Assembly: GCA_959022495.1 (NCBI GenBank)
Contig: CAUEYX010000019.1
Coordinates: 1 to 57,468 of the forward strand
Length of the DNA: 57,468 bases
Source of the DNA: an uncultured Lachnospiraceae bacterium
GTDB lineage: Bacteria > Bacillota > Clostridia > Lachnospirales > Lachnospiraceae
Direction of reading: 5' to 3'
Shown here: piece by piece, positions 26,499-34,205 of the stretch
How positions within the stretch are numbered: the first letter of the stretch is position 1
How the letters are laid out: each line of letters opens with the position of its first letter
The notes under the pieces: model-generated
Database searches by the model: none
Told to the model about the DNA's origin: nothing
The model's input: only the letters and a program-made list of their open reading frames with translations
Position numbers and translations under genes: made by a program

Positions 26499-27248
26499 TT
26501 ATTTATAGTTCACGATCTTTCCGAAATCCGCTTTCAGGGAAGCGCCGCCTACAAGTCCGCCATCGATGTCTGCCTGCGCAAACAGCTCTGCCGCGTTGCC
26601 TGCGTTTACAGAACCGCCGTACTGGATGCGGATGGCCTCAGCTGTCGCCTCGTCATAAACTTCAGCGATGCACTCGCGGATGCCCCTGCAGACTTCCTCA
26701 GCCTGCTCTGTTGTAGCAGTCTTGCCTGTTCCGATTGCCCAGATCGGCTCGTATGCGATCACCATTGTCTTCGCCTGGTCAGCTGTTACATTCTGAAGGC
26801 CAACCTTCACCTGCTGACGGATAAAGTCCATTGTCACGCCCTGCTCTCTCTGCTCAAGAGTCTCTCCGCAGCACATGATCGGTGTGATGCCGTGCTCCAG
26901 TGCTTTAAGGACTTTCTTGTTTACATCCTCGTTTGTCTCACCAAAGTAATCTCTTCTCTCAGAATGTCCGAGAACCACGTATTTTACACCTGCGTCTACG
27001 AGCATGTTCGGCGCGATCTCACCTGTATAAGCTCCGCTTTCCTCATAGTACATGTTCTCAGCACCGACCTGAATGTTCGTTCCTTTTACAGCCTCAACGA
27101 CCGGTACGATATCGATTGCCGGAACACAGAATACCACGTCAACTTCCTCGTTCGCAACGAGGGGTTTTAATTCCTCTACCAGTGCAGCTGCCTCACTCGG
27201 AGTTTTATTCATCTTCCAGTTGCCTGCGATAATTTTCTTTCTTGCCAT
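26499..27248 (-). CDS. tpiA: Triosephosphate isomerase
   Basis: 249 residues, the normal TIM-barrel length. Interconverts dihydroxyacetone phosphate and glyceraldehyde-3-phosphate. N-terminal AGNWKMNKT with Lys catalytic, VLGHSERR with catalytic His, and YEPIWAIGTGKTA with catalytic Glu; phosphate loop GGSVNAGNA. The frame opens seven codons upstream, but AGGAG 10 bases before the ATG at 27248 supports that start. Third gene of the gap-pgk-tpiA unit. Confidence 0.97.
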   Translation of the reverse strand: MARKKIIAGNWKMNKTPSEAAALVEELKPLVANEEVDVVFCVPAIDIVPVVEAVKGTNIQVGAENMYYEESGAYTGEIAPNMLVDAGVKYVVLGHSERRDYFGETNEDVNKKVLKALEHGITPIMCCGETLEQREQGVTMDFIRQQVKVGLQNVTADQAKTMVIAYEPIWAIGTGKTATTEQAEEVCRGIRECIAEVYDEATAEAIRIQYGGSVNAGNAAELFAQADIDGGLVGGASLKADFGKIVNYK

Positions 27249-27284
27249 TTTACTATTTCTCCTATACATAAATATTCAGTTACC

Positions 27285-27320
27285 CTCAGCCTGCGCCTTT
27301 GGCTTGGCTTGACTAAGCTT
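27285..27320. repeat. 36-bp direct repeat, copy 1 (pgk-tpiA spacer)
   Basis: Begins CTCAGCCTGCGCCTTTGGC and ends CTAAGCTT. It matches 27391-27426 at 35 of 36 positions. The two copies bracket a hairpin element. Confidence 0.9.
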
Positions 27321-27330
27321 TGCCTGGTAT

Positions 27331-27375
27331 GTTCGACTTACTAGGCTCGAAAACACCTCGCCAAGTGCGTCGAAC
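27331..27375 (+). repeat. Hairpin element copy C, shared with the leuS leader
   Basis: Outer arms GTTCGAC / GTCGAAC enclose the core TAGGCTCGAAAAC-ACCTCGCCAAG at 27341-27365. The same core occurs twice in the leuS leader (50311-50342 and 50357-50389, minus strand) with different outer arms. Here it lies antisense to the pgk-tpiA transcript. Confidence 0.8.
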
Positions 27376-27390
27376 TAAGTAAACGCTAAG

Positions 27391-27426
27391 CTCAGCCTGC
27401 GCCTTTGGCTTGGCTTCACTAAGCTT
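27391..27426. repeat. 36-bp direct repeat, copy 2 (abutting the pgk stop)
   Basis: One mismatch (C for G, 27th base) from copy 1. It ends one base before the pgk stop codon at 27428-27430. Confidence 0.9.
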
Positions 27427-27427
27427 T

Positions 27428-28627
27428 TTACTTATCGTTTGCCGCTGCTACGCCCGGCAGTTCTTTTCCTTCAAGGAATTCCAGGGAAGCGCCGCCGCCT
27501 GTTGAGATGTGTGTCATCTTATCGCCGTATCCAAGCTGGTTTACAGCTGCCGCGGAGTCGCCGCCGCCAATGATTGTCACTGCGTCTGTATTCGCAAGCG
27601 CTTCCGCCACCGTCTTTGTTCCGTCAGCAAACTTCGGCATCTCGAAGCATCCCATCGGTCCGTTCCATACGACGGTCTTCGCTGACTTCACAGCCTCAGC
27701 ATACATCTTCGCTGTCTCAGGCCCGATATCAAGTCCCATCCAGCCGTCCGGGATCTCATTCTGCGCAACGACCTGTGTATTCGCGTCGTTAGAGAACGCA
27801 TCCGCTGCCACAGCGTCAACGGGAAGAAGCAGCTTCACGCCTTTCTCCTCTGCTTTCTTAATCATGTCAAGCGCGTACTGCAGGTAATCTTCCTCAAGAA
27901 GGGAATTTCCTACATTACCGCCCTGTGCCTTCGTGAATGTAAAGCACATTCCGCCGCCGATAATCAGAGTATCTACTTTCTCAAGCAGATTATTGATAAC
28001 GGAAATCTTACTGGACACCTTGGAACCGCCCAGGATCGCTACAAACGGTCTCTCCGGGTTCTCTACCGCGTTTCCGAGGAAATCAATCTCTTTCTGCATC
28101 AGATATCCCACAACCGCTGTGTCAACATACTGCGTAACGCCGACGTTTGAGCAGTGAGCCCTGTGAGCTGTACCGAATGCGTCGTTTACAAATACATCAC
28201 ACAGGGAAGCCAGTTCTTTGGAGAACGCTTCGCCGTTCTTTGTCTCTTCTGCTCTGTAACGTGTATTCTCAAGAAGAACAACATCGCCGTCGTTCATCGC
28301 TTCCACTGCCGCTTTCGCGTTCGGTCCCACTACCTCCGGATCAGCAACGAATTTTACTTCCTGGCCGAGGAGCTCCGCAAGTCTTACTGCCACCGGCGCA
28401 AGAGAAAGTTCCGGCTTCGGCTCTCCCTTCGGTTTGCCAAGATGTGAGCAGAGAATTACTTTTCCGCCGTCAGCGATCAGCTTTTTAATTGTCGGAAGAG
28501 CCGCAACGATACGGTTCTCATCTGTGATCTTTCCCTCCTGGAGCGGTACGTTAAAATCACATCTTACAAGGACTCTTTTGCCTTTTACATTAATATCATC
28601 TACTGATTTTTTGTTAAGTGCTGCCAT
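27428..28627 (-). CDS. pgk: Phosphoglycerate kinase
   Basis: 399 residues. Makes ATP from 1,3-bisphosphoglycerate. N-domain KRVLVRCDFNVPL and the basic patch with SHLGKPKGE; C-domain GGSKVSSKISVI, GPMGCFE and the GGGDSAAAV nucleotide loop. GGAGG is 7 bases before the ATG. Second gene of the glycolytic unit, with 162 bases to gap that contain a strong hairpin. Confidence 0.98.
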   Translation of the reverse strand: MAALNKKSVDDINVKGKRVLVRCDFNVPLQEGKITDENRIVAALPTIKKLIADGGKVILCSHLGKPKGEPKPELSLAPVAVRLAELLGQEVKFVADPEVVGPNAKAAVEAMNDGDVVLLENTRYRAEETKNGEAFSKELASLCDVFVNDAFGTAHRAHCSNVGVTQYVDTAVVGYLMQKEIDFLGNAVENPERPFVAILGGSKVSSKISVINNLLEKVDTLIIGGGMCFTFTKAQGGNVGNSLLEEDYLQYALDMIKKAEEKGVKLLLPVDAVAADAFSNDANTQVVAQNEIPDGWMGLDIGPETAKMYAEAVKSAKTVVWNGPMGCFEMPKFADGTKTVAEALANTDAVTIIGGGDSAAAVNQLGYGDKMTHISTGGGASLEFLEGKELPGVAAANDK

Positions 28628-28698
28628 TTTATAGCCTCCTGATCTTTCATAAAAACAATTATTCTGGAATGATCTTCCATCTGTGTTTAGACGAAACA

Positions 28699-28727
28699 GG
28701 GTCCGGTCCTACAACAAGACCGGACCC
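28699..28727 (-). terminator. Hairpin between gap and pgk (partial terminator or processing stem)
   Basis: Perfect 10-bp stem GGGTCCGGTC / GACCGGACCC; the tail on the minus strand (TGTTTCG) is only weakly T-rich. It probably lowers but does not abolish read-through into pgk, giving more gap than pgk mRNA. Confidence 0.6.
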
Positions 28728-28789
28728 CATTGTGAGTCAATTATTCAGAATCATCTTCTCAAGTGCCTGTCCTCTTTTCAGAGAATGAA

Positions 28790-29809
28790 TTAAGCCTCAA
28801 GCAGTTTTCCGAAGTATTTGATTGTTCTTACCATCTGGCTTGTGTAAGAGTTCTCGTTGTCATACCATGAAACAACCTGAACTTCTGTTGTGCCGTCGCC
28901 AACCGGAAGAGCCATTGTCTGTGTAGCGTCAAACAGTGAACCGTAAGACATGCCAACGATATCGCTGGATACGATCTCATCTGTATTGTAGCCGTAAGAC
29001 TCATTCGCTGCTGCCTTCATAGCCGCATTGATCTGATCAACTGTAACTTCTCCCTCTACAACTGCTGTCAGGATTGTTGTTGATCCTGTCGGAGTCGGAA
29101 CACGCTGAGCGGAGCCGATCAGTTTGCCGTTGAGCTCCGGAATAACAAGGCCGATTGCCTTAGCTGCGCCTGTGCTGTTCGGAACGATGTTCACAGCTGC
29201 CGCGCGGGATCTTCTCAGATCGCCTTTTCTCTGCGGTCCGTCAAGTGTCATCTGATCGCCTGTGTAAGCGTGGATCGTGCACATGATACCAGATTTAACC
29301 GGCGCGAGATCGTTCAGAGCCTTAGCCATCGGAGCGAGGCAGTTTGTTGTACAGGATGCAGCAGAAATGATGTCATCATCCTTTGTAAGCTGCTCGTGAT
29401 TTACATTGTAAACGATTGTCGGAAGGTCATTTCCAGCCGGAGCAGAGATGATAACTTTCTTAGCGCCCGCATCGATGTGAGCCTGAGCTTTTGCCTTGGA
29501 TGTGTAGAATCCTGTACACTCCAGAACAACATCAACACCGATCTCTCCCCACGGAAGCTCTTTTGCGTCAGCTTTCGCGTAGATTTTGATCTCTTTTCCG
29601 TCAACAATAATGGAATCCTCTCCTGCCTCAACCTTGTCAGCCAGCGTGTATTTGCCCTGTGTTGAGTCATATTTCAGTAAGTGAGCCAGCATTTTCGGAG
29701 ATGTAAGGTCGTTGATTGCCACGATCTCAAATCCTTCTGCCCCAAACATCTGTCTGAAAGCGAGACGTCCGATACGTCCAAATCCATTAATCGCTACTTT
29801 TACTGCCAT
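28790..29809 (-). CDS. gap: Glyceraldehyde-3-phosphate dehydrogenase, type I
   Basis: 339 residues. NAD-dependent phosphorylating oxidation of G3P. N-terminal VAINGFGRIGRLAFR Rossmann loop, active-site SAASCTTNCLAP (Cys about 154) with the partner His, TGAAKAIGLVIPEL and a C-terminal SWYDNENSYT. GGAGG lies 8 bases before the ATG. No cggR-type regulator precedes it; instead the leader has two hairpins behind a clear promoter. Confidence 0.98.
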   Translation of the reverse strand: MAVKVAINGFGRIGRLAFRQMFGAEGFEIVAINDLTSPKMLAHLLKYDSTQGKYTLADKVEAGEDSIIVDGKEIKIYAKADAKELPWGEIGVDVVLECTGFYTSKAKAQAHIDAGAKKVIISAPAGNDLPTIVYNVNHEQLTKDDDIISAASCTTNCLAPMAKALNDLAPVKSGIMCTIHAYTGDQMTLDGPQRKGDLRRSRAAAVNIVPNSTGAAKAIGLVIPELNGKLIGSAQRVPTPTGSTTILTAVVEGEVTVDQINAAMKAAANESYGYNTDEIVSSDIVGMSYGSLFDATQTMALPVGDGTTEVQVVSWYDNENSYTSQMVRTIKYFGKLLEA

Positions 29810-29840
29810 GATTAATTCCTCCTAAGAATTTGAAAATATT

Positions 29841-29899
29841 TGACTGTGTTACAGTCATAACAATGAATCCTTACAGGCAAAACATTGTTAAGGATTCAT
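29841..29899 (-). promoter_or_regulatory. Two hairpins in the gap 5' leader
   Basis: Minus strand ATGAATCCTTA / TAAGGATTCAT perfect 11-bp arms (29863-29899) starting about 10 bases after the predicted start, then TGACTG-TAACA-CAGTCA (29841-29857). They could stabilise the mRNA 5' end or form an operator. Neither has a T-tail. Confidence 0.7.
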
Positions 29900-29910
29900 C
29901 AACTAGAATA

Positions 29911-29939
29911 ATTGTACTAAAGTAAGAACAAAAATTCAA
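29911..29939 (-). promoter_or_regulatory. Promoter of gap
   Basis: TTGAAT, 17 bases, TACAAT on the minus strand. Confidence 0.8.
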
Positions 29940-29957
29940 GTACTAAATACGAATTTA

Positions 29958-30845
29958 TTACAAGTCCGTGCGCTTAAATTCCGGCCTGCGCCCCTTGTAT
30001 TCCGCGTAATACCGGAATCCGCACGCCTTGAGGATCTCAGCCGCCTGGCGGAAACCATACCCCACATGCTCCGGGCTGTGCGCGTCCGCCCCAATGGCAA
30101 TGATTTCGCCGCCCAGTTCGCGGTAGCGCTTCACCACGTCAGGATGGGGATTGCAGAAACCGAGGCCGTATTTGAGCCCGCCTGTATTCATCTCCAGCCC
30201 TCTGCCCATCGAGATCAATTTTTTGAGCACCGCGTCAATCTCATCGGCGAACTCCCTGTATGAGTACTCCTGCGCCTGGTGTGTCCCGTACCTTACCACA
30301 TAGTCCAGATGGCCCAGAACGTCAAAATCCTCCACATTTTCCAGGCACCGCAGTGTTTCGACAAATGCTTCACGGTAGGCCTCCTTATCCGTGCGTCCCT
30401 CAAAGAGTTTCCCATAATACGGGTCCAGACCCCGAATCAGGTGTACGGAGCCGATGACATAGTCAAAGGGGTATGCATGCACCAGCTCCCTGTACCTGCT
30501 CCCCAGGTGGGGCTGAAGACCGATCTCTATACCGATCCGCACATCCAGCCTGTCCCGGTATTCCTCCCGAAGCGGCGCAAGCGCCTGAAAGTAATCGTCC
30601 ACGTCGAACCAGAAAGGGGTCTGGCCGTCCACAATTTCTTCCCCCTCCTGGGGTGGGAAGTCCAGATCCATGTGGTCCGTGATACAGACCGCCTTAAGCC
30701 CGCGCTCCGCCGCGGCATCCAGCATACTTCTCACAGGCGCCTCGCTGTCTGTTGAGAACAGCGTATGCATATGGCTGTCACAGACGATTCCTCCTGTCAG
30801 TTCCGCCTTTCGGCCTGCCGGCAGGCTCATCCAGCTCTCACTCAT
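29958..30845 (-). CDS. hisJ: PHP-domain histidinol-phosphatase
   Basis: 295 residues. PHP metal-site motifs in order: CDSHMHT, ITDHMD, GIEIGLQ, GSVHLI, LGHLDYV, NTGGLK and GADAH. This is the HisJ/HisK type that hydrolyses L-histidinol phosphate to histidinol in histidine synthesis; no other his genes are nearby, so a different phosphoester cannot be excluded. Its ATG overlaps the mnmA stop as ATGA, and it is the last gene of the iscR operon. Confidence 0.87.
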   Translation of the reverse strand: MSESWMSLPAGRKAELTGGIVCDSHMHTLFSTDSEAPVRSMLDAAAERGLKAVCITDHMDLDFPPQEGEEIVDGQTPFWFDVDDYFQALAPLREEYRDRLDVRIGIEIGLQPHLGSRYRELVHAYPFDYVIGSVHLIRGLDPYYGKLFEGRTDKEAYREAFVETLRCLENVEDFDVLGHLDYVVRYGTHQAQEYSYREFADEIDAVLKKLISMGRGLEMNTGGLKYGLGFCNPHPDVVKRYRELGGEIIAIGADAHSPEHVGYGFRQAAEILKACGFRYYAEYKGRRPEFKRTDL

Positions 30846-31924
30846 AGGATTGTCCCTCCTCCCAGAACATATTCGTCGTCATAGAGGACCAGCGCCTGCC
30901 CCGGCGTCACTGCCCTCTGGGGTTCTTCAAAATGACAGACAATCTCGTCCTCCCCTGTCTTTTCCGCTGTGCACCAGGCGCCTTTGTGATTGTAGCGGAT
31001 CTTCGCGAAAACACGTCTTGGTTTTGTCAGGTCCTCCACTGTCATAAAGTTCAGCCGGTCCGCGCGGACGGTGCGGGTCAGAGACTCCTCATAAGTCCCG
31101 ATGACAACCTCGTTAGTCTCCGGGCGGATCTGAAGCACAAATGCAGGATATCCCAAAGCAAGCCCAAGCCCTTTGCGCTGTCCCACTGTATAATGGACAA
31201 TGCCTTTATGCGGTCCCAGGATGCGTCCGTCAGGAGTTACAAAATTTCCCGTCGGCAGCTGCCTGCCTGTTTTCTCTCTCACTGTTTCCTCGATAAAAGA
31301 AGCATAATCCCCGTCCGGCACGAAACAGATGTCCTGGCTGTCCGGCTTGTCCGCCACGAAAAGCCCGATCTTCTCCGCGGTGGAGCGTATCTCATCCTTC
31401 GAATACCTCCCAACCGGCATCAGGGTCCTGGCAAGCTGTTCCTGCGTCAGATTATAGAGGGCATATGTCTGGTCCTTTGCCAGCGCGGCCGAGCGCCTCA
31501 GTGCATATCTGCCGCTGGAAAGCCGCTCGACGCGCGCGTAATGTCCGGTGGCAATGTAATCCGCTCCAATAGAGAGGCTCCGGTTTAAGAGCGCTTCCCA
31601 CTTCACGTACCGGTTGCACGCGATACAGGGATTGGGCGTGCGCCCGCTTAAATACTCGTCCGTAAAATAATCGATCACATTCTCCCGGAATTCTTTTTTA
31701 AAATTCATTACATAATAGGGAATGCCAAGGGCCGCGGCAACGCGCCTGGCGTCCTCCACAGCGCTCAGGCCGCAGCACCCGCCGTTCTCCTCCACGGAAC
31801 AGGCGTCCTCCTCCTGCCAGATCTGCATGGTCACACCGATCACATCATGCCCCTGTTCTTTGAGAAGATATGCCGCGACAGAAGAATCCACGCCCCCGGA
31901 CATCCCAACGACCACTCTGCCCAT
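30842..31924 (-). CDS. mnmA: tRNA-specific 2-thiouridylase
   Basis: 360 residues. Thiolates U34 of tRNA Lys, Glu and Gln using sulfur relayed from a cysteine desulfurase. PP-loop GMSGGVDSSVAAYLL at residues 8-22, catalytic Cys in TPNPCIACNRYVKW (about Cys99) and the second Cys in DSQDICFV (about Cys194). The ATG overlaps the nifU stop by one base (TGATG). Co-transcription with iscS/iscU links sulfur supply to tRNA thiolation. Confidence 0.97.
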   Translation of the reverse strand: MGRVVVGMSGGVDSSVAAYLLKEQGHDVIGVTMQIWQEEDACSVEENGGCCGLSAVEDARRVAAALGIPYYVMNFKKEFRENVIDYFTDEYLSGRTPNPCIACNRYVKWEALLNRSLSIGADYIATGHYARVERLSSGRYALRRSAALAKDQTYALYNLTQEQLARTLMPVGRYSKDEIRSTAEKIGLFVADKPDSQDICFVPDGDYASFIEETVREKTGRQLPTGNFVTPDGRILGPHKGIVHYTVGQRKGLGLALGYPAFVLQIRPETNEVVIGTYEESLTRTVRADRLNFMTVEDLTKPRRVFAKIRYNHKGAWCTAEKTGEDEIVCHFEEPQRAVTPGQALVLYDDEYVLGGGTIL

Positions 31925-32367
31925 CAGTATTCCTCTTCTTCCTCTTCCTCACCCTCATGGATATCTGATTTCGGTTTTTCCAATCCCTCGATCTTTATCC
32001 CGTTCTTCTCCGCATAATCCCAGAGCGCGGCGTGAATCGCCTCCTCCGCCAGCAGGGAACAGTGTACTTTCACCGGCGGCAGGCCGTCAAGCGCTTCCAT
32101 GACCGCCTTGTTCGTAACCTGCATCGCCTCCTGGATATTCTTTCCTTTCACAAGCTCTGTGGCCATGCTGCTCGTGGCCACGGCTGCCCCGCAGCCAAAT
32201 GTCTTAAACTTCACGTCCCGGATAATCTGGTTCTCATCAATATCCAGATAGATCCTCATAATGTCGCCGCACTTGGCGTTTCCGACCGTGCCCACTCCGC
32301 TGGCGTTCTCGATCTCTCCTACATTTCTGGGATGCTGAAAATGATCCATTACTTTTTCTGTATACAT
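31924..32367 (-). CDS. iscU: Fe-S cluster scaffold protein, NifU/IscU type
   Basis: 147 residues. The three scaffold cysteines are in GNAKCGD, GCGAAVATSS and KVHCSLLAEE. C-terminal acidic tail (GEEEEEEEY) extends past the core. Builds Fe-S clusters with sulfur from the adjacent desulfurase. GGAGG is 7 bases before the ATG. Spaced 21 bases after iscS. Confidence 0.96.
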   Translation of the reverse strand: MYTEKVMDHFQHPRNVGEIENASGVGTVGNAKCGDIMRIYLDIDENQIIRDVKFKTFGCGAAVATSSMATELVKGKNIQEAMQVTNKAVMEALDGLPPVKVHCSLLAEEAIHAALWDYAEKNGIKIEGLEKPKSDIHEGEEEEEEEY

Positions 32368-32388
32368 TTTATTTCCTCCTGATCTGTA

Positions 32389-33585
32389 TTATTGATTCCT
32401 TTTCTTTTCCTGCCTGCGCACAAAATCCTCGTACAGCGGTGACATATTCCGCAGCTGAGCCACGATTTCTTTTAAACAGTCCACCACATAGTCAAGCTCT
32501 TCCCTGGATGTATCCGCGCCCAGAGTCAGTCTCAGGGAACCGTGTGCCGTCTCGTGGGGCAGCCCTATGGCCAGGAGCACGTGGGACGGGTCAAGAGACC
32601 CGGACGTACACGCGGAACCGCTGGAACCGCAGATCCCTTTCATATCCAGCATAATGAGCAGGGACTCTCCCTCGATAAACCGGAAACTGAAGTTCACATT
32701 ATTGGGAAGGCGGTTCACCCGGTCTCCATTCAGCCGGCAGTAGGGAATCTCGCTTTCAATCCTGCCGATCAGGTAATCCCTGAGCCGCGACTCTCTCTCC
32801 ATACGCTCTTCCATAGAAGCCGCCGCCAGTTCTGCCGCCCTGCCCAGGCCCACGATACCGGGTACGTTTTCTGTCCCGGCACGGCGTTTTCTCTCCTGGG
32901 CGCCGCCATGGATAAAGGAGCGGATCTTTACGCCTTTTCTGATATAGAGGAATCCGATCCCCTTGGGCCCGTTTAATTTATGTCCGCTGGCGCTCAGCAT
33001 ATCAATCTTACACTCATCTACATTGATCGGAATCTGGGCAAACGCCTGCACCGCGTCTGTGTGAAACAGCACTCCGTGTTCCCGCGCAATTCTGCCAATC
33101 TTGGCAATGGGTTCAATTGTGCCGATCTCATTGTTGGCGAACATCACTGAAATGAGGATTGTATCGGGGCGGACCGCCGCCTCCACGGCTTTGGGATCAA
33201 CCGTTCCATTCTCATCCACATCGAGATAAGTCACTTCATATCCCCGCTTCTTGAGGTACTCACAGGTATGCAGGACGGCGTGATGTTCGATCTTTGTTGT
33301 GATAATGTGTTTTCCTTTCGCGGCATAAGCTTCCGCCACAGCGGTCAGCGCCCAGTTGTCAGCCTCTGTCCCGCCCGCTGTAAAATAGATTTCATTCGCT
33401 TTGGCTCCAAGAATGTCCGCAATGATCTCCCGCTGTCTGGTGATCACTTCTTTATTTTCCGCGGCAAACCCGTATACACTGGAAGGATTGCCATAATGTT
33501 CGGTAAAATACGGCAGCATTGCTTCCACCACTTCCGGGGCTGTCCTTGTCGTTGCCGCATTGTCAAGATAAATCAGTTTTTCCAT
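32389..33585 (-). CDS. iscS: Cysteine desulfurase, NifS/IscS type
   Basis: 398 residues. PLP enzyme that takes sulfur from cysteine: YLDNAATTR at the start, PLP lysine in SASGHKLNGPKG, and active-site Cys in GSSGSACTSGSLDPSH. Delivers persulfide to IscU and, by context, to MnmA. The frame opens four codons upstream; GGAGG 5 bases before the ATG at 33585 is the better start. It follows iscR by 24 bases. Confidence 0.96.
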   Translation of the reverse strand: MEKLIYLDNAATTRTAPEVVEAMLPYFTEHYGNPSSVYGFAAENKEVITRQREIIADILGAKANEIYFTAGGTEADNWALTAVAEAYAAKGKHIITTKIEHHAVLHTCEYLKKRGYEVTYLDVDENGTVDPKAVEAAVRPDTILISVMFANNEIGTIEPIAKIGRIAREHGVLFHTDAVQAFAQIPINVDECKIDMLSASGHKLNGPKGIGFLYIRKGVKIRSFIHGGAQERKRRAGTENVPGIVGLGRAAELAAASMEERMERESRLRDYLIGRIESEIPYCRLNGDRVNRLPNNVNFSFRFIEGESLLIMLDMKGICGSSGSACTSGSLDPSHVLLAIGLPHETAHGSLRLTLGADTSREELDYVVDCLKEIVAQLRNMSPLYEDFVRRQEKKRNQ

Positions 33586-33609
33586 ACCTTCCTCCATCTT
33601 ATTCGTTCT

Positions 33610-34065
33610 TTAATTTTTGCATGACGCGCGGTCCATGCCCGCACGGTTCATGTTCCTGCTCTCTTCCACCAGCTGGTCAAGCATGATCTCATCCACGGTC
33701 CGGCTGATACTGTCATTGATTCTCTGCCAGACATATTTCGTCACACAGCAGTCCGCGGCTTTACATCCGCCATCCGGCTCAAGCCCGGCACACTCTACTG
33801 GCTCCAGGCTTCCTTCCAGAGCCCGCAGCACATCGCCCACGGAGATCTCCCGCATCTCCTTTGCAAGCACATATCCTCCGCCCGCGCCCCGGATACTTCT
33901 CACCAGACCTGCTTTCTTCAGCATGGACATCAGCTGCTCCAAGTACCGCTCCGACAGTTCCTGGCGGGTTGAAATACTGGTGATGGAGACCGGCGCTTCC
34001 CCGCTGTACTGGGCAAGGTCAATTAAGGCCCTCAGCCCATATCTTCCTTTTGTAGACAGCTTCAC
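33610..34065 (-). CDS. iscR: Rrf2 family regulator, IscR-like
   Basis: 151 residues. Winged helix (residues about 10-70, with SISTRQELSERYLEQLM recognition region), then a C-terminal segment containing ECAGLEPDGGCKAADCC, which fits Cys ligation of an Fe-S cluster, although the spacing (C-x8-C-x4-CC) differs from E. coli IscR. Begins with GTG; AGAGGG lies 7 bases upstream. It heads the iscS-iscU-mnmA-PHP operon and probably represses itself through the palindrome at 34096-34114. Confidence 0.93.
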   Translation of the reverse strand: MKLSTKGRYGLRALIDLAQYSGEAPVSITSISTRQELSERYLEQLMSMLKKAGLVRSIRGAGGGYVLAKEMREISVGDVLRALEGSLEPVECAGLEPDGGCKAADCCVTKYVWQRINDSISRTVDEIMLDQLVEESRNMNRAGMDRASCKN

Positions 34066-34095
34066 GTTCTCACCCTCTCCGGCTTTGTTTTTATC

Positions 34096-34114
34096 TCCTA
34101 GTATTTTACTAGGA
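34096..34114 (-). promoter_or_regulatory. Rrf2-type palindromic operator of iscR
   Basis: TCCTAGTATTTTACTAGGA, perfect 8-bp arms about a 3-base centre, lying about 12-30 bases downstream of the -10 of the iscR promoter. Position and form fit a roadblock or start-site operator. Confidence 0.85.
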
Positions 34115-34125
34115 TTTACTTTTGT

Positions 34126-34154
34126 AGAATATCACTCCCAGCCTGTTCTGTCAA
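34126..34154 (-). promoter_or_regulatory. Promoter of the iscR operon
   Basis: TTGACA, 17 bases, TATTCT on the minus strand. Confidence 0.88.
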
Positions 34155-34205
34155 GCCGTCGACAGACATATGCTGTAAAAAGTATGCCATAAGAGGTGTC
34201 TTCTT

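Noticed and set aside
27285..27426. CRISPR-like array
   Set aside because: Only two 36-bp copies, no further spacers and no cas genes; treated as a composite repeat.
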